A DNA stretch of 64,000 nt from Pistricoccus aurantiacus. GTDB taxonomy: Bacteria > Pseudomonadota > Gammaproteobacteria > Pseudomonadales > Halomonadaceae. The notes under the pieces are model-generated. The model ran no database searches, was not told the DNA's origin, and was given only the letters and a program-made list of their open reading frames with translations. Shown here piece after piece: positions 1 to 9,085 of the stretch; within the stretch, counting starts at the first letter, position 1, and every line of letters starts with the position of its first letter. The DNA lies in NCBI RefSeq assembly GCF_042682565.1, contig NZ_JBHUIC010000005.1; one strand, 5' to 3'. The position numbers and the translations under genes are program-made.

Positions 1-5
1 CGCTC

Positions 6-30
6 AAGACAGTTTTTTTGGAACTGTCTT
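6..30. repeat. 9-bp perfect inverted repeat
   Basis: Arms AAGACAGTT (6-14) and AACTGTCTT (22-30) flank a 7-base loop. It lies about 175 bases beyond the stop of hslO. Neither side carries a run of T long enough to call an intrinsic terminator, so its role is open. The rest of 1-204 shows no convincing gene. Confidence 0.35.
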
Positions 31-204
31 TACGTCGACATCGTTTTCGACATTATCGTTGGCACTGTCGATGACATAATGTTCGAATTGGCGTGGAAAG
101 AAGCGCCAGCATGCGTGGCGAGGGTAAGCCTGAGGCAGTATGGCAAAAAAGCCTCGTCCGGAAAATATGAGCTTTCTGAACCAAACTAAAGTCCAAGAGT
201 TCTC

Positions 205-1077
205 TCAATGCAGCGTGGGCGCCGGCGCATCCGGCGACTCGATCAACGCCTCGATTTCCGCCGCGCCGAAATGATAATGGGTGTGGCAGAAATGGCACTG
301 GGTATCGATGCCTTGCTGTTCCTGAAGGATATCGCGCAGTTCCTGCTCTCCGAGATCATGAAGCGCCTGGGCGATACGCGCTCGAGAACAGGTACAGCCG
401 AAACGCAGCGCCTTGGGTTCGAAGACCCGCACGGTTTCTTCGTGATACAGCCGGTAGAGCAGATCACGCTGCCCCAGCGTCAGCAGCTCATCGTCGTGCA
501 GGGTGCTGGCCAGGTGAACGATGCGCCGCCAGGCATCCGGATCCTGATCGATACTTTTAGGTAATTGCTGTAACAGAAACCCGCTGGAACGCACGCTGTC
601 CGCGGTAAGCCACAGCCGGGTAGGCAACTGCTCGGAACGGGTGAAATAATCCTCGAGACACCCGGCCAGGCTGTCTGCCGCCAGCTCCACGATACCCTGG
701 TAACGATTTCCCTCCCGCGGGTCCAGAGTGATCACGATGTGGCCTTCCCCCAGCAGTTCGCGGAAGCCCGCGTCCTCCGAGGGCAGGGGCTGACTCTCGG
801 AAAGTCGCGCGATGCCTCGCAGTTCGCCGCCGGGATTGGATTCCGCCATCAACAGCGCCAGCGCTCCCTGGCCGCGCACCTCGAGGCTCAGGGTGCCGTC
901 GAGCTTGACGGTTTCCGTCAAGAGCGCCGCCGCCGCCAGCAGCTCACCCAGCAGCCGCGCCACCGGCGCCGGATAAGCCTGCTTGTCGAGCACCTGCGCG
1001 TAGGCGGCCTCCAGGGAGACGATCTCGCCTCGCACGTTGGTATTGTCGAATAGAAAACGTTGAATCTGATCGGTCAT
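205..1077 (-). CDS. hslO: Hsp33 redox-regulated chaperone
   Basis: A 290-residue protein matching the Hsp33 family in length and layout. Hsp33 is a cytoplasmic holdase activated by oxidative stress when its C-terminal zinc site is oxidised and unfolds. The four zinc cysteines are visible near the C-terminus as a CTC pair (in FGCTCSRARI) followed about 30 residues later by CHFC, the expected CxC...CxxC pattern. The N-terminal MTDQIQRFLFDNTNVRGE is typical of the family. The gene lies just downstream of hslR on the same strand, the usual hslR-hslO pairing of heat-shock genes. The ATG at 1077 is the natural start. Confidence 0.97.
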   Translation of the reverse strand: MTDQIQRFLFDNTNVRGEIVSLEAAYAQVLDKQAYPAPVARLLGELLAAAALLTETVKLDGTLSLEVRGQGALALLMAESNPGGELRGIARLSESQPLPSEDAGFRELLGEGHIVITLDPREGNRYQGIVELAADSLAGCLEDYFTRSEQLPTRLWLTADSVRSSGFLLQQLPKSIDQDPDAWRRIVHLASTLHDDELLTLGQRDLLYRLYHEETVRVFEPKALRFGCTCSRARIAQALHDLGEQELRDILQEQQGIDTQCHFCHTHYHFGAAEIEALIESPDAPAPTLH

Positions 1078-1101
1078 GATGGTCTCTAGATGATGGCTGG
1101 G

Positions 1102-1494
1102 TCAGCGTTCTTCGCCGGGCTGGCGCTGCAACCGCTGCAGCTCTCGACGCTGCTTCTTGTCCGGCTTGTGCCTGGGTATCTGCATTGCCTGGTTGGCCAA
1201 CCGCCGCTGCTCCGTTTCCCTGGCACGACGCGCCTGACTTTGCGGCGTTTCCTGATAAAGCTCCCGAGCCTGGGGAGCGCCGCGTCGCTGATCGGAAAGC
1301 GCCAATACCTCCACCTCCCAGACATCCCAACCCTGGGGAACGCGAATCAGGGCCCCGACTTCCACCTGCTTGCTGGTCTTGGCGCGAGCGCCTTCGTACT
1401 CCACCTTGCCGCCCTCGATGGCCTTTTTCGCCAGTTGCCGTGTCTTGAAGAAGCGCGCGGCCCATAACCACTTGTCGAGTCTTACGGTGTCCAT
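1102..1494 (-). CDS. hslR: Hsp15 ribosome-associated heat-shock protein (S4 domain)
   Basis: About 130 residues. The N-terminal S4 RNA-binding fold begins VRLDKWLWAARFFKTR, the signature start of Hsp15, and the C-terminus is long, basic and Gln/Arg-rich. Hsp15 binds stalled 50S subunits that carry peptidyl-tRNA and helps recycle them. An upstream in-frame TTG exists, but the ATG at 1494 is preceded directly by an AGGAGA ribosome-binding site that overlaps the longer reading frame, so the shorter start is chosen. It is followed on the same strand by hslO after 24 bases, suggesting one transcript. Confidence 0.93.
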   Translation of the reverse strand: MDTVRLDKWLWAARFFKTRQLAKKAIEGGKVEYEGARAKTSKQVEVGALIRVPQGWDVWEVEVLALSDQRRGAPQARELYQETPQSQARRARETEQRRLANQAMQIPRHKPDKKQRRELQRLQRQPGEER

Positions 1495-1581
1495 TCTTCT
1501 CCTCGCCAATCCATTTGCTCGGCGTGATATTGTACCTTCCAGACCTTGTCTTCACACGCTGTCTTCCCACGGAGCCTCTTC

Positions 1582-2187
1582 ATGTCGGATCACTCTCCAC
1601 AGGATAGTTCCTCTCTCGTCAAGCCTCGCGTCCTGTCCCGTCGGGAAGTCGCCAGAAGCCGATTGTTCCGGGTGGAATCCCTGGAGCTGCGCTTTTCCAA
1701 CGGCGCCGAACGTACCTTCGAGCGCCTGACCGGCGGCGGCCAGGGGATCGGCGCGGTGATGATCGTCGCCATGCCGGACCCGGATCACGTGCTGCTGATC
1801 CGCGAATACGCTGCCGGGTTCGACGATTATGTGCTGACTCTGCCCAAGGGGCTGGTGGATCCGGGGGAAGACGTGGTCGGCGCCGCCAACCGGGAGTTGA
1901 TGGAAGAATGCGGCTTCGGCGCCAACAATATCGAGCCTCTGATAGAGCTTTCCCTGGCACCGAACTACATGCGCCACCGCATGCAGGTGATGCTGGCGAG
2001 CGATCTCTACGAGAAGCGCCTGCCCGGTGACGAGCCGGAGCCGCTGGTGGTGGAAACTCACGCCATCGACGATCTGCCGGCGCTGCTGGCCCGGGAGGAT
2101 TTTCACGAGGCCCGGGCCATCGCCGCGCTGTATATCGCCCGGGACAAGCTGCGGGAAACCGCGGCTCAACCGCCGTCGTTTTGGTGA
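1582..2187 (+). CDS. nudE: NudE-like ADP compounds hydrolase (Nudix)
   Basis: About 201 residues. A complete Nudix box (G-x5-E-x7-REUxEExGU) starts at KGLVDPGED and ends in RELMEECGF, the metal-binding and catalytic helix that cleaves nucleoside diphosphate-X compounds such as ADP-ribose, Ap3A and NADH. An upstream REYAAGFDDY-type strand and a downstream LAPNYMRHRM segment fit the NudE branch. The reading frame extends 36 bases upstream, but the ATG at 1582 has a GGAG 8 bases ahead and is preferred. It is divergent from hslR. Substrate preference is inferred from the family. Confidence 0.88.
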   Translation: MSDHSPQDSSSLVKPRVLSRREVARSRLFRVESLELRFSNGAERTFERLTGGGQGIGAVMIVAMPDPDHVLLIREYAAGFDDYVLTLPKGLVDPGEDVVGAANRELMEECGFGANNIEPLIELSLAPNYMRHRMQVMLASDLYEKRLPGDEPEPLVVETHAIDDLPALLAREDFHEARAIAALYIARDKLRETAAQPPSFW

Positions 2188-2207
2188 CACCGCTCTAGGA
2201 AGACGTC

Positions 2208-2864
2208 ATGTCTCGACAGTTCGCCATTCTGGGAATGGGCTATTTCGGCATCATCGTCGCTCAGGAACTGCGTCGCCAGCATCATCAGGTCATGGGGATC
2301 GATGCGGACGAAGCCCGGGTCAACGCCCAGTCGGAGCTCTTCAATCATGCGGTGGTCGGCGATATCACCAACGCCAAGGTGCTCGAGGAGCTTTCCCTGG
2401 ATCAGTACGACGCGGTGGTCATCGACGCGGACGACGACATCGAGTCCAGCATGATCTGTACCCTGCTGGCCCGAGAGCAAGGGGCCAGGGAAATCTGGGT
2501 AAAGGCCCATTCGGATACCCATTACCGGCTGCTCGAGCACCTGGGCGCGGATCATATCGTCTATCCGGAATACGACGCGGGCATGCGGGTCGCGGAAAGC
2601 CTGCACTATCAGGCCATGGTGGATTTCATTCGTCTGGGCGGCAATCAGTTCATCGTCGAGCTGCAGACCACGGACGAGCTGGCGAAATCCTGCGATTGCG
2701 TGGGGGACCTGGCACTCGATCCGGAAAAGCTTGCCCTTATCGCCATCACCCGAGACAAGGAGGTACTGCGACAGCCCGATCACGATACTCCTCTGGAAAA
2801 GGGCGACAACCTGATCCTGATGGGGGATCTGGACGATCTACGCGAGCTGGGCAAGAAACTCTAA
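2208..2864 (+). CDS. ktrA: KtrA/TrkA-type potassium channel regulatory subunit
   Basis: 218 residues: an RCK_N Rossmann domain followed by an RCK_C domain. The nucleotide-binding glycine motif ILGMGYFGIIVAQEL is at the N-terminus, an acidic residue ends the second strand (GIDADEARV), and the C-terminal half (from about residue 140) ends in the LEKGDNLILMGD strand typical of RCK_C. These proteins form a ring under the membrane channel and gate K+ flux in response to ATP/ADP. The stop overlaps the start of the channel gene (TAATG), indicating translational coupling. Single-RCK size favours KtrA over the two-RCK TrkA. Confidence 0.93.
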   Translation: MSRQFAILGMGYFGIIVAQELRRQHHQVMGIDADEARVNAQSELFNHAVVGDITNAKVLEELSLDQYDAVVIDADDDIESSMICTLLAREQGAREIWVKAHSDTHYRLLEHLGADHIVYPEYDAGMRVAESLHYQAMVDFIRLGGNQFIVELQTTDELAKSCDCVGDLALDPEKLALIAITRDKEVLRQPDHDTPLEKGDNLILMGDLDDLRELGKKL

Positions 2865-4246
2865 TGCGACGGCGCGTTTCCTCACGACATCTGTCCCGTT
2901 ATCGGCACCCCTGGCGACGCCTGCCCCACGGCGGCGTGCTGGTACTGTCGCCGCCGGAGGCGCTGCTGCTGGGCTTCGTCCTGCTCTGCGCCGTGGGAAC
3001 GCTGCTGCTGAGTCTGCCCCAGGCGTCCTACGAGCCTCTCACCTGGCATGAGGCGCTGTTCACCGCCACCTCCGCGGTTACCGTCACCGGGCTGGTGGTG
3101 GTGGACACGTCTCTGTTCACACCCTTCGGCCAGAGCGTGATACTGGGGCTGATCCAGGTCGGCGGGCTGGGCTTCATGACCTTCGCCGCCCTCACCATGC
3201 TGCTGCTGGGCATGCGCATGCCGATACAGCAGCGCAAGCTGATCAAGGAGACCTTCAACTACACCTCGCTTGCGGAGCTTTCGCAGCTGGTGCGGCTGGT
3301 AATTCTTTTCGCCTTGCTCAGCGAAGCCCTGGGCACCGGTCTGCTCGCCTTGAGCTGGGTGCCGGAATACGGATGGGAACACGGGCTCTGGGTCAGCCTG
3401 TTCCATGCAATCTCCGCCTTCAACAACGCCGGGTTCTCCGTCTGGCCGAACAGCCTGATCGACTACGCGCATGACCCGCTGATCAATATCGTCATCAGCG
3501 CGCTGTTCATCCTGGGCGGACTGGGATTCGCCGTGGTCGGCGAGCTGTATCAGTGGCGCCGGGGAAAACTGCTGTCCTTGCATACCCGGGTGACGCTCTG
3601 GGCCACCTTCTGGCTGGCCCTGGCGGGCCTGGCCGCCATGCTGATACTCGAGTGGCGCAATCCCGCCACCCTGGGCGGACTCGACAGCTTCGGCGCCAGG
3701 CTGCAGGTCGCCTGGTTCCAGGCGGTCACTCCGCGCACCGCCGGTTTCAACACCCTGGACATCGCCGAGCTGACGGCGCCCATGACACAGCTGACCATGC
3801 TTTTGATGTTCATCGGCGCCGGCGCCGGCTCCACCGCCAGCGGCATCAAGGTCACGACCTTCGTGGTACTGCTGCTGGTGGCACGGGCGTTCTTGCGGGG
3901 CAACAATCAACCGGCGATTCTAGGCCGCTCGATTCCCCAGGTTATCGTCATCAAGGCGGTGGCGGTGGCCTTGGCGGGTATGCTGCTGATCTTCCTGTGT
4001 TTGTTCGTACTGACCTGGAGCGAGTCCAATGCCAGTTTTCTCGACCTGGCTTTCGAGACGGTTTCCGCCTTCGGCACCGTGGGACTGAGCCGAGGCATCA
4101 CCGACGACCTGTCGATTCCCAGCCAGCTTGCGCTGATCGTCACCATGCTGCTGGGGCGGGTCGGCCCGCTTTCCCTGGGCTACTTCATCGCCGCGAGCAA
4201 GGCCCGGGGCATTACCTACGCGCGAGGATCGGTGCAGATCGGCTGA
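2864..4246 (+). CDS. ktrB: KtrB/TrkH-type potassium uptake channel
   Basis: 460 residues, highly hydrophobic, with the four pseudo-repeats of the SKT family. The selectivity-filter glycines are visible as TVTGL (first), NNAGF (second), RTAGFN (third) and GTVGL (fourth), each in a pore loop between hydrophobic helices. The ATG at 2864 overlaps the ktrA stop by one base. The polar, Arg-rich N-terminus is cytoplasmic. With KtrA it forms a K+ (often Na+-dependent) uptake system used in osmotic adaptation, consistent with a halophile. The length fits KtrB (about 450) slightly better than TrkH (about 480). Confidence 0.94.
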   Translation: MRRRVSSRHLSRYRHPWRRLPHGGVLVLSPPEALLLGFVLLCAVGTLLLSLPQASYEPLTWHEALFTATSAVTVTGLVVVDTSLFTPFGQSVILGLIQVGGLGFMTFAALTMLLLGMRMPIQQRKLIKETFNYTSLAELSQLVRLVILFALLSEALGTGLLALSWVPEYGWEHGLWVSLFHAISAFNNAGFSVWPNSLIDYAHDPLINIVISALFILGGLGFAVVGELYQWRRGKLLSLHTRVTLWATFWLALAGLAAMLILEWRNPATLGGLDSFGARLQVAWFQAVTPRTAGFNTLDIAELTAPMTQLTMLLMFIGAGAGSTASGIKVTTFVVLLLVARAFLRGNNQPAILGRSIPQVIVIKAVAVALAGMLLIFLCLFVLTWSESNASFLDLAFETVSAFGTVGLSRGITDDLSIPSQLALIVTMLLGRVGPLSLGYFIAASKARGITYARGSVQIG

Positions 4247-4275
4247 AGCGAGCCAAGGCTGCAATATCGGTACCG

Positions 4276-5730
4276 TCAGACGTCGTCCGAGGTGGTGCGC
4301 CCGTAGACATCGTCGAAGCGCAGGATATCGTCTTCGCCCAGATAGGCGCCGGTCTGAACTTCGATCAGACGCAGATCGATGACGCCGGGGTTTTCCAGGC
4401 GATGAACGGTACCCAAGGAGATGTAGGTGGACTCGTCCTCGCTGACCAGAAAGCTCTTGAGCTCCCGGGTGCTGTCGCAGGCCGTGCTCAGGGTCACCCG
4501 GGCGGTGCCCTGAACCACCACCCAGTGTTCCGCCCGGTGATAATGCATCTGCAGCGAGAGCGACTGACCCGGTCGCACCAGGATTTCCTTCACCTGAAAG
4601 CCGTCGCCTTCCACCATGCAGCGATAATGTCCCCAGGGACGATAGACCTGCCGGTGGCTGAGGCATTCGCTACGCTTCTCCGTCTTGAGCCGATCGACGA
4701 TATGCTTGGCCTGCTGCACCCGATCCCGCCTTGCCACCAGCACCGCGTCCTCGGTTTCGACGATCACCAGGTTTTCCACCCCCACTGCGGCGACCAGCCG
4801 GGACTCGCTGCGCAGAAAACTGTTGCGAACCTCGTGCAGCATGACGTCGCCCTGACAGGCGTTGCCTTCGCTGTCCGCCTGGCGGCTCTGGATCTCCGCC
4901 ACCGCGTCCCAGGCGCCCAGATCGTTCCAGCCCGGCGCCATGGGCACCACCGCGGCGGCCCGGGTGGGTTCCATGACCGCGTAATCGATGGAATTGCCGG
5001 GACAGGCAAGAAACGACGCCTTCTCGAGGCGCAGGAAATCCCGATCCTCCTGGCAGCCGGCGAAGGCGGCTTCGCTGTGAGCGAGGATATCCCCCGCGTG
5101 CTCCGCCAGTTCCGCCAGATATTGCGAGGCGCGCATCAGGAAAATGCCGCTGTTCCACAGGTAGACGCCGCTTTCCAGGTAGGCGCTGGCCCGCTCGCTA
5201 TCCGGCTTTTCCACGAAGGCCGCGACGCGATACCCCCCGCTCACGGATTCCCCGCGCCGAATGTAGCCATAGCCGGTGTGCGCACAGTGGGGCGTGATGC
5301 CGAAGGTGACCAGGAAGCCCTGCTCGACCAGAGCTCGGCCCTGCTCGACCGCCTCGATGAACGCCCGGGTGTCGTCGATGACATGATCCGCGGGCATCAC
5401 CAGCAGCACCGGGTCTTCCGCCAGCTGCCGAGCCGCCAGCGACGCCACTGCCAGGGCCGGCGCCGTATTGCGGCCTTCCGGTTCCAGCAGAATGCGCTCG
5501 GGCCTTATTCCCAGCTCGTCGAGCTGGGCCGCCACCAGAAAACGGTGCGCTTCGTTGCATACCACCAGGGGCGGGTGATGCGCTTCCAGGGAGCCAAGTC
5601 GCAGCATCGTTTCCTGGAGCAGGCTATGATCCGGATGATTGAGCCGCAGAAACTGCTTGGGATAGTGCTCCCGTGACACCGGCCACAGGCGCGTGCCGCT
5701 TCCACCGGAAAGTATCACGGGAAAAATCAT
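4276..5730 (-). CDS. Mannose-1-phosphate guanylyltransferase / mannose-6-phosphate isomerase
   Basis: 484 residues, the length of bifunctional AlgA/ManC/CpsB proteins. The N-terminal nucleotidyltransferase has the signature LSGGSGTRLWPVSREHYPKQ for GTP and Mg binding, a VMPADHVI aspartate motif and a FVEKPD motif. The C-terminal cupin begins near PWGHYRCM and carries the metal ligands in QMHYHRAEHWVVVQG. The product makes GDP-mannose for capsule, O-antigen or exopolysaccharide. It stands alone, convergent with ktrB and upstream of nothing polysaccharide-related except the distant phosphoribosyltransferase-HAD gene at 12 kb. The exact name (algA, manC or cpsB) cannot be decided here. Confidence 0.93.
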   Translation of the reverse strand: MIFPVILSGGSGTRLWPVSREHYPKQFLRLNHPDHSLLQETMLRLGSLEAHHPPLVVCNEAHRFLVAAQLDELGIRPERILLEPEGRNTAPALAVASLAARQLAEDPVLLVMPADHVIDDTRAFIEAVEQGRALVEQGFLVTFGITPHCAHTGYGYIRRGESVSGGYRVAAFVEKPDSERASAYLESGVYLWNSGIFLMRASQYLAELAEHAGDILAHSEAAFAGCQEDRDFLRLEKASFLACPGNSIDYAVMEPTRAAAVVPMAPGWNDLGAWDAVAEIQSRQADSEGNACQGDVMLHEVRNSFLRSESRLVAAVGVENLVIVETEDAVLVARRDRVQQAKHIVDRLKTEKRSECLSHRQVYRPWGHYRCMVEGDGFQVKEILVRPGQSLSLQMHYHRAEHWVVVQGTARVTLSTACDSTRELKSFLVSEDESTYISLGTVHRLENPGVIDLRLIEVQTGAYLGEDDILRFDDVYGRTTSDDV

Positions 5731-5766
5731 CTTACCCCCTCGATTCTGGGCGTCTTGGACAAAATC

Positions 5767-7611
5767 CTAGTCCAGTTTGGTGAGATCCCGCACCGCGCCC
5801 TTGTCCGCGGAGGTGGCGAGGAGTGCATAGGCCTTGAGCGCCGCGCTGACCCTGCGATCGCGCTGGATGCCGGGCTTCCAGGCATCGCTGCCTTTCGCTT
5901 CCATGGCCTCGCGGCGGGCCGCGAGCTCATCGTCGGACAACTTGACGTCGATGCGCCGGTTGGGAATGTCGATCTGGATAAGATCGCCATTTTCCACTAA
6001 TCCGATGGCCCCGCCGGCAGCCGCCTCCGGAGAGACATGGCCGATGGAAAGCCCGGAGGTTCCTCCGGAAAAACGCCCGTCGGTCAGTAGCGCGCAGGCC
6101 TTGCCCAGGCCCTTGGACTTGAGGTACGAGGTCGGATAAAGCATCTCCTGCATGCCTGGTCCGCCCTTGGGCCCCTCGTAGCGGATGACCATCACCTCGC
6201 CTTCCTGAACCTTACCCTCGAGAATATGCGCTACCGCCTGATCCTGGGACTCCACCACATGAGCGGGCCCTTCGAACACCAGGTTGGAATCGTCCACCCC
6301 GGCGGTTTTCACCACGCAGCCATCGAGAGCGATATTGCCGTGCAGAACGGCGAGCCCGCCCTGGGTGGAAAACGCATGTTCCAGATCGCGGATGCAGCCG
6401 CTCGCCCGGTCACCATCCAGGCTCGGCCAGCGGGCGCTCTGGGAAAACGCCACCTGGGTGGGCACGCCGCCAGGGCCGGCCCGGTAGAACTCCACCACTT
6501 CCGGACTCGGCGAACGCATGATGTCCCACTCTTCCAAGGCGTCCTCAAGGCTGTCGCCATAGACCGTGGGCACCGAGGTATCCAGCACCCGGGCCCGGTC
6601 CAGCTCGCCGAGAATCCCCATGATGCCGCCGGCTCGGTGCACATCCTCGATATGGTATTGCTGGGTGTTGGGCGCCACCTTGCACAGCTGCGGCACTTCC
6701 AGGGAGAGCCGATCGATATCGCCCATATCGAAATCCACGCCCGCTTCCTGGGCCGCCGCCAGCAGATGCAGGATGGTATTGGTGGAGCCGCCCATGGCAA
6801 TGTCCAGGGTCATGGCATTCTTGAAGGCCGCCTTGGAGCCGATGGCCCGGGGCAGCAGGTGCGCCTCCTCATTTTCGTAGTAGCGCTTGGCCAGCTCGAC
6901 GATTCGTGAGCCCGCGGTCTCGAACAGCCGCCGGCGATCCGCATGAGTCGCCACCACCGTACCGTTGCCCGGCAGCGCCAGACCCAGCGCTTCCATCAGG
7001 CAATTCATGGAATTGGCGGTGAACATGCCGGAGCAGCTTCCGCAGGTGGGGCAGGCGCTACGCTCCACCTCGTTGAGGGTCTCGTCGTCGACGCTGTCGT
7101 CCGCGGCCATCACCATGGCGTCTACCAGATCCAGGCCGTGATCGAGGAGCTTGGTCTTGCCCGCCTCCATCGGCCCACCGGAGACGAAGATCGCCGGAAT
7201 GTTGAGGCGCATCGCCGCCATCAGCATCCCGGGGGTGATCTTGTCGCAGTTGGAGATGCACACCAGGGCATCCGCGCAGTGGGCGTTGACCATGTACTCC
7301 ACGCTGTCCGCGATCAGATCGCGGCTCGGCAGGGAATACAGCATGCCGTCGTGGCCCATGGCGATGCCGTCGTCCACGGCGATGGTGTTGAACTCCTTGG
7401 CCACGCCACCAGCCTTCTCGATCTCCCTCGCCACCAGCTGCCCCATGTCCTTCAGGTGCACGTGACCCGGCACGAACTGGGTGAAGGAATTGGCCACGGC
7501 GACGATCGGCTTGTGGAAGTCCTCGTCGGTCATGCCGGTGGCGCGCCACAGGGCGCGGGCCCCGGCCATGTTGCGGCCGCTGGTAGTGGTACGAGAGCGA
7601 TACTCGGGCAT
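5767..7611 (-). CDS. ilvD: Dihydroxy-acid dehydratase
   Basis: 614 residues, matching IlvD. This cytoplasmic Fe-S enzyme dehydrates 2,3-dihydroxy-3-methyl acids to 2-keto acids in isoleucine and valine synthesis. Fe-S cysteines are visible in SNCDKITPGM and ACPTCGSCSGM. The N-terminus MPEYRSRTTTSGRNMAGARA is typical. The open frame runs 159 bases further upstream, but the ATG at 7611 has a GAGGAA ribosome-binding site a few bases ahead and gives the family length. The C-terminal GRFSGGTSGLSIGHVSPEA motif is present. No leader peptide or attenuator was recognised upstream. Confidence 0.97.
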   Translation of the reverse strand: MPEYRSRTTTSGRNMAGARALWRATGMTDEDFHKPIVAVANSFTQFVPGHVHLKDMGQLVAREIEKAGGVAKEFNTIAVDDGIAMGHDGMLYSLPSRDLIADSVEYMVNAHCADALVCISNCDKITPGMLMAAMRLNIPAIFVSGGPMEAGKTKLLDHGLDLVDAMVMAADDSVDDETLNEVERSACPTCGSCSGMFTANSMNCLMEALGLALPGNGTVVATHADRRRLFETAGSRIVELAKRYYENEEAHLLPRAIGSKAAFKNAMTLDIAMGGSTNTILHLLAAAQEAGVDFDMGDIDRLSLEVPQLCKVAPNTQQYHIEDVHRAGGIMGILGELDRARVLDTSVPTVYGDSLEDALEEWDIMRSPSPEVVEFYRAGPGGVPTQVAFSQSARWPSLDGDRASGCIRDLEHAFSTQGGLAVLHGNIALDGCVVKTAGVDDSNLVFEGPAHVVESQDQAVAHILEGKVQEGEVMVIRYEGPKGGPGMQEMLYPTSYLKSKGLGKACALLTDGRFSGGTSGLSIGHVSPEAAAGGAIGLVENGDLIQIDIPNRRIDVKLSDDELAARREAMEAKGSDAWKPGIQRDRRVSAALKAYALLATSADKGAVRDLTKLD

Positions 7612-7842
7612 GATTTCCTCGTCGAGAAAGGGGTTGGGCAAGGTGGTATACAATACGAGGATATTCTCACGAAGCATAAAGATGGCGCCACCTCCTGCCC
7701 AGGCTTCTGGGCGTCCTTGCGCCTTTGCCCTTGAAGACGCTGTAAACGTTGTCTTGCTTGCGTTTCCCACTTATATCGATTCTCCTGTCGGGATAATCAG
7801 CGCTTGAACGCCTGGTGCGAAATCCGGAGACCACCCCAGCCT

Positions 7843-8376
7843 ATGAACGAAAGCAACTCCGTGACCGCGGTGATTACGCGCTGTGTTATTCCGGGCCGCG
7901 AACAAGACTATCGAACCTGGGTGCACGATGTGGGACAGGTCGTCAAACAGTTCCCTGGGCACCAGGGGGTCACCTACAAGGTTCCAGGGGAAGGCAACGA
8001 GTGTCATGTCATTTTTCGCTTCGATACGGTTGAACATTTGCAAGACTGGGAGGAATCGAAGGAGCGCAAACATTGGCTCGGGAAACTGGAGGGTATCGTC
8101 GAGGGCGAGCCGCGTGTGGACCGCCTGACCGGAATCGAGTTCCTGTTTCGGGATCAGCTCCATCCGAAAGCCCACAAGATGGTATTTGTGCTGACCATCG
8201 TCGTTTTTTTGTTGTCGCTTGTTCTGGGTCCGCTTTTTTCAATGCTGAATACGGCATTGCCCTTCGTTCCCGATTGGCTATTGCTGCTGGCCCGAGTCGT
8301 CGTGCAAATATCACTGCTGACCTATGTGTTCATGCCTAGCATCACACGGCTGCTGGCTACCTGGCTGGCACGCTAA
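7843..8376 (+). CDS. Antibiotic biosynthesis monooxygenase-like domain with membrane anchor
   Basis: About 177 residues. The first about 100 form a ferredoxin-like ABM domain (VTAVITRCVIPGREQDY at the start, FRFDTVEHLQDWEES in the middle), a dimeric fold used by small monooxygenases and dyd/quinol-handling proteins. The C-terminal third has two hydrophobic helices (around VFVLTIVVFLLSLVLGPL and LLLLARVVVQISLLTYV), so the domain is tethered to the membrane. The architecture matches uncharacterised COG3224-type proteins. A TTG 39 bases upstream is an alternative start. It is divergent from ilvD and convergent with thiQ. No substrate can be assigned. Confidence 0.75.
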   Translation: MNESNSVTAVITRCVIPGREQDYRTWVHDVGQVVKQFPGHQGVTYKVPGEGNECHVIFRFDTVEHLQDWEESKERKHWLGKLEGIVEGEPRVDRLTGIEFLFRDQLHPKAHKMVFVLTIVVFLLSLVLGPLFSMLNTALPFVPDWLLLLARVVVQISLLTYVFMPSITRLLATWLAR

Positions 8377-8431
8377 GCCTCTTTTTCTTCAATGATCAAG
8401 CTGCTGAATCGTTTCTTCGCAGAGTGGCGCC

Positions 8432-9085
8432 TCAGCCGCTGGCTACCAACCGCCCTTCCTCGAGCTGATAACAGCGATCCGCGAGGGCCTGAATATCTTC
8501 CGGGTCGTGGCTGACCAGCAGTACCGCCACGCCTTCCTGCTGCTGGCGCTTGACCAGACCCCACAATACTTCCCGGTTGGCGTAGTCCAGACCGCTGAAG
8601 GGTTCGTCCAGCAGCAGCACTCTTGGCTTGCGCAGCAGCGCGCGGAGCAGCGCCACCCGCTGGCGCTGCCCGCCGGAAAGTTCTCCGGGCAGCCGGTCCT
8701 GCAGTCCGCCCAGGCCGACTTCCTCAAGCCCCTGACGAATCCGTTCGCGTTGAGCCTCGTTCAAGCGCAGATTGGCGGCCAGCCCAAGGCCGATATTGGC
8801 CCAGACCGGCAGATGCTCGAAGAGGTTGTGTTCCTGGAACACCGTGGTCATGCCCCGCTCCCAGGGCGGCTTGGTCAGCAGGTTTTCCTCGTTCCAGGCG
8901 AGCCTGCCGCCGCCGGGTTCGAGAAAGCCCGCCAGCATATTGAGCAGGGTACTCTTGCCGGAGCCGGAAGGCCCTTGGATAGACAAGCACTGGCCTGGCG
9001 CCAGCTCGAAGGTGAAGCTGAAATCCGGCGTCTCCCCCGGATCCTGGCGGTCGTAGTGAAAACTCAAGTCATCACAGTGAAGCAT
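8432..9085 (-). CDS. thiQ: Thiamine ABC transporter ATPase
   Basis: 217 residues. Walker A GPSGSGKST, signature LSGGQRQRVAL, Walker B VLLLDEPFSGLD and the switch His in LLVSHD are all present. The Q-loop region reads TVFQEHNLFEHLPVWANIGLGL, closely resembling ThiQ. It energises uptake of thiamine, TMP and TPP. Its start overlaps the end of thiP by 14 bases, completing a thiB-thiP-thiQ operon read leftward. Confidence 0.93.
   Translation of the reverse strand: MLHCDDLSFHYDRQDPGETPDFSFTFELAPGQCLSIQGPSGSGKSTLLNMLAGFLEPGGGRLAWNEENLLTKPPWERGMTTVFQEHNLFEHLPVWANIGLGLAANLRLNEAQRERIRQGLEEVGLGGLQDRLPGELSGGQRQRVALLRALLRKPRVLLLDEPFSGLDYANREVLWGLVKRQQQEGVAVLLVSHDPEDIQALADRCYQLEEGRLVASG

Noticed and set aside
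2882..3910. 342-codon frame opposite ktrB
   Set aside because: Gln/Gly/His-rich shadow typical of antisense to a membrane protein; no motif.
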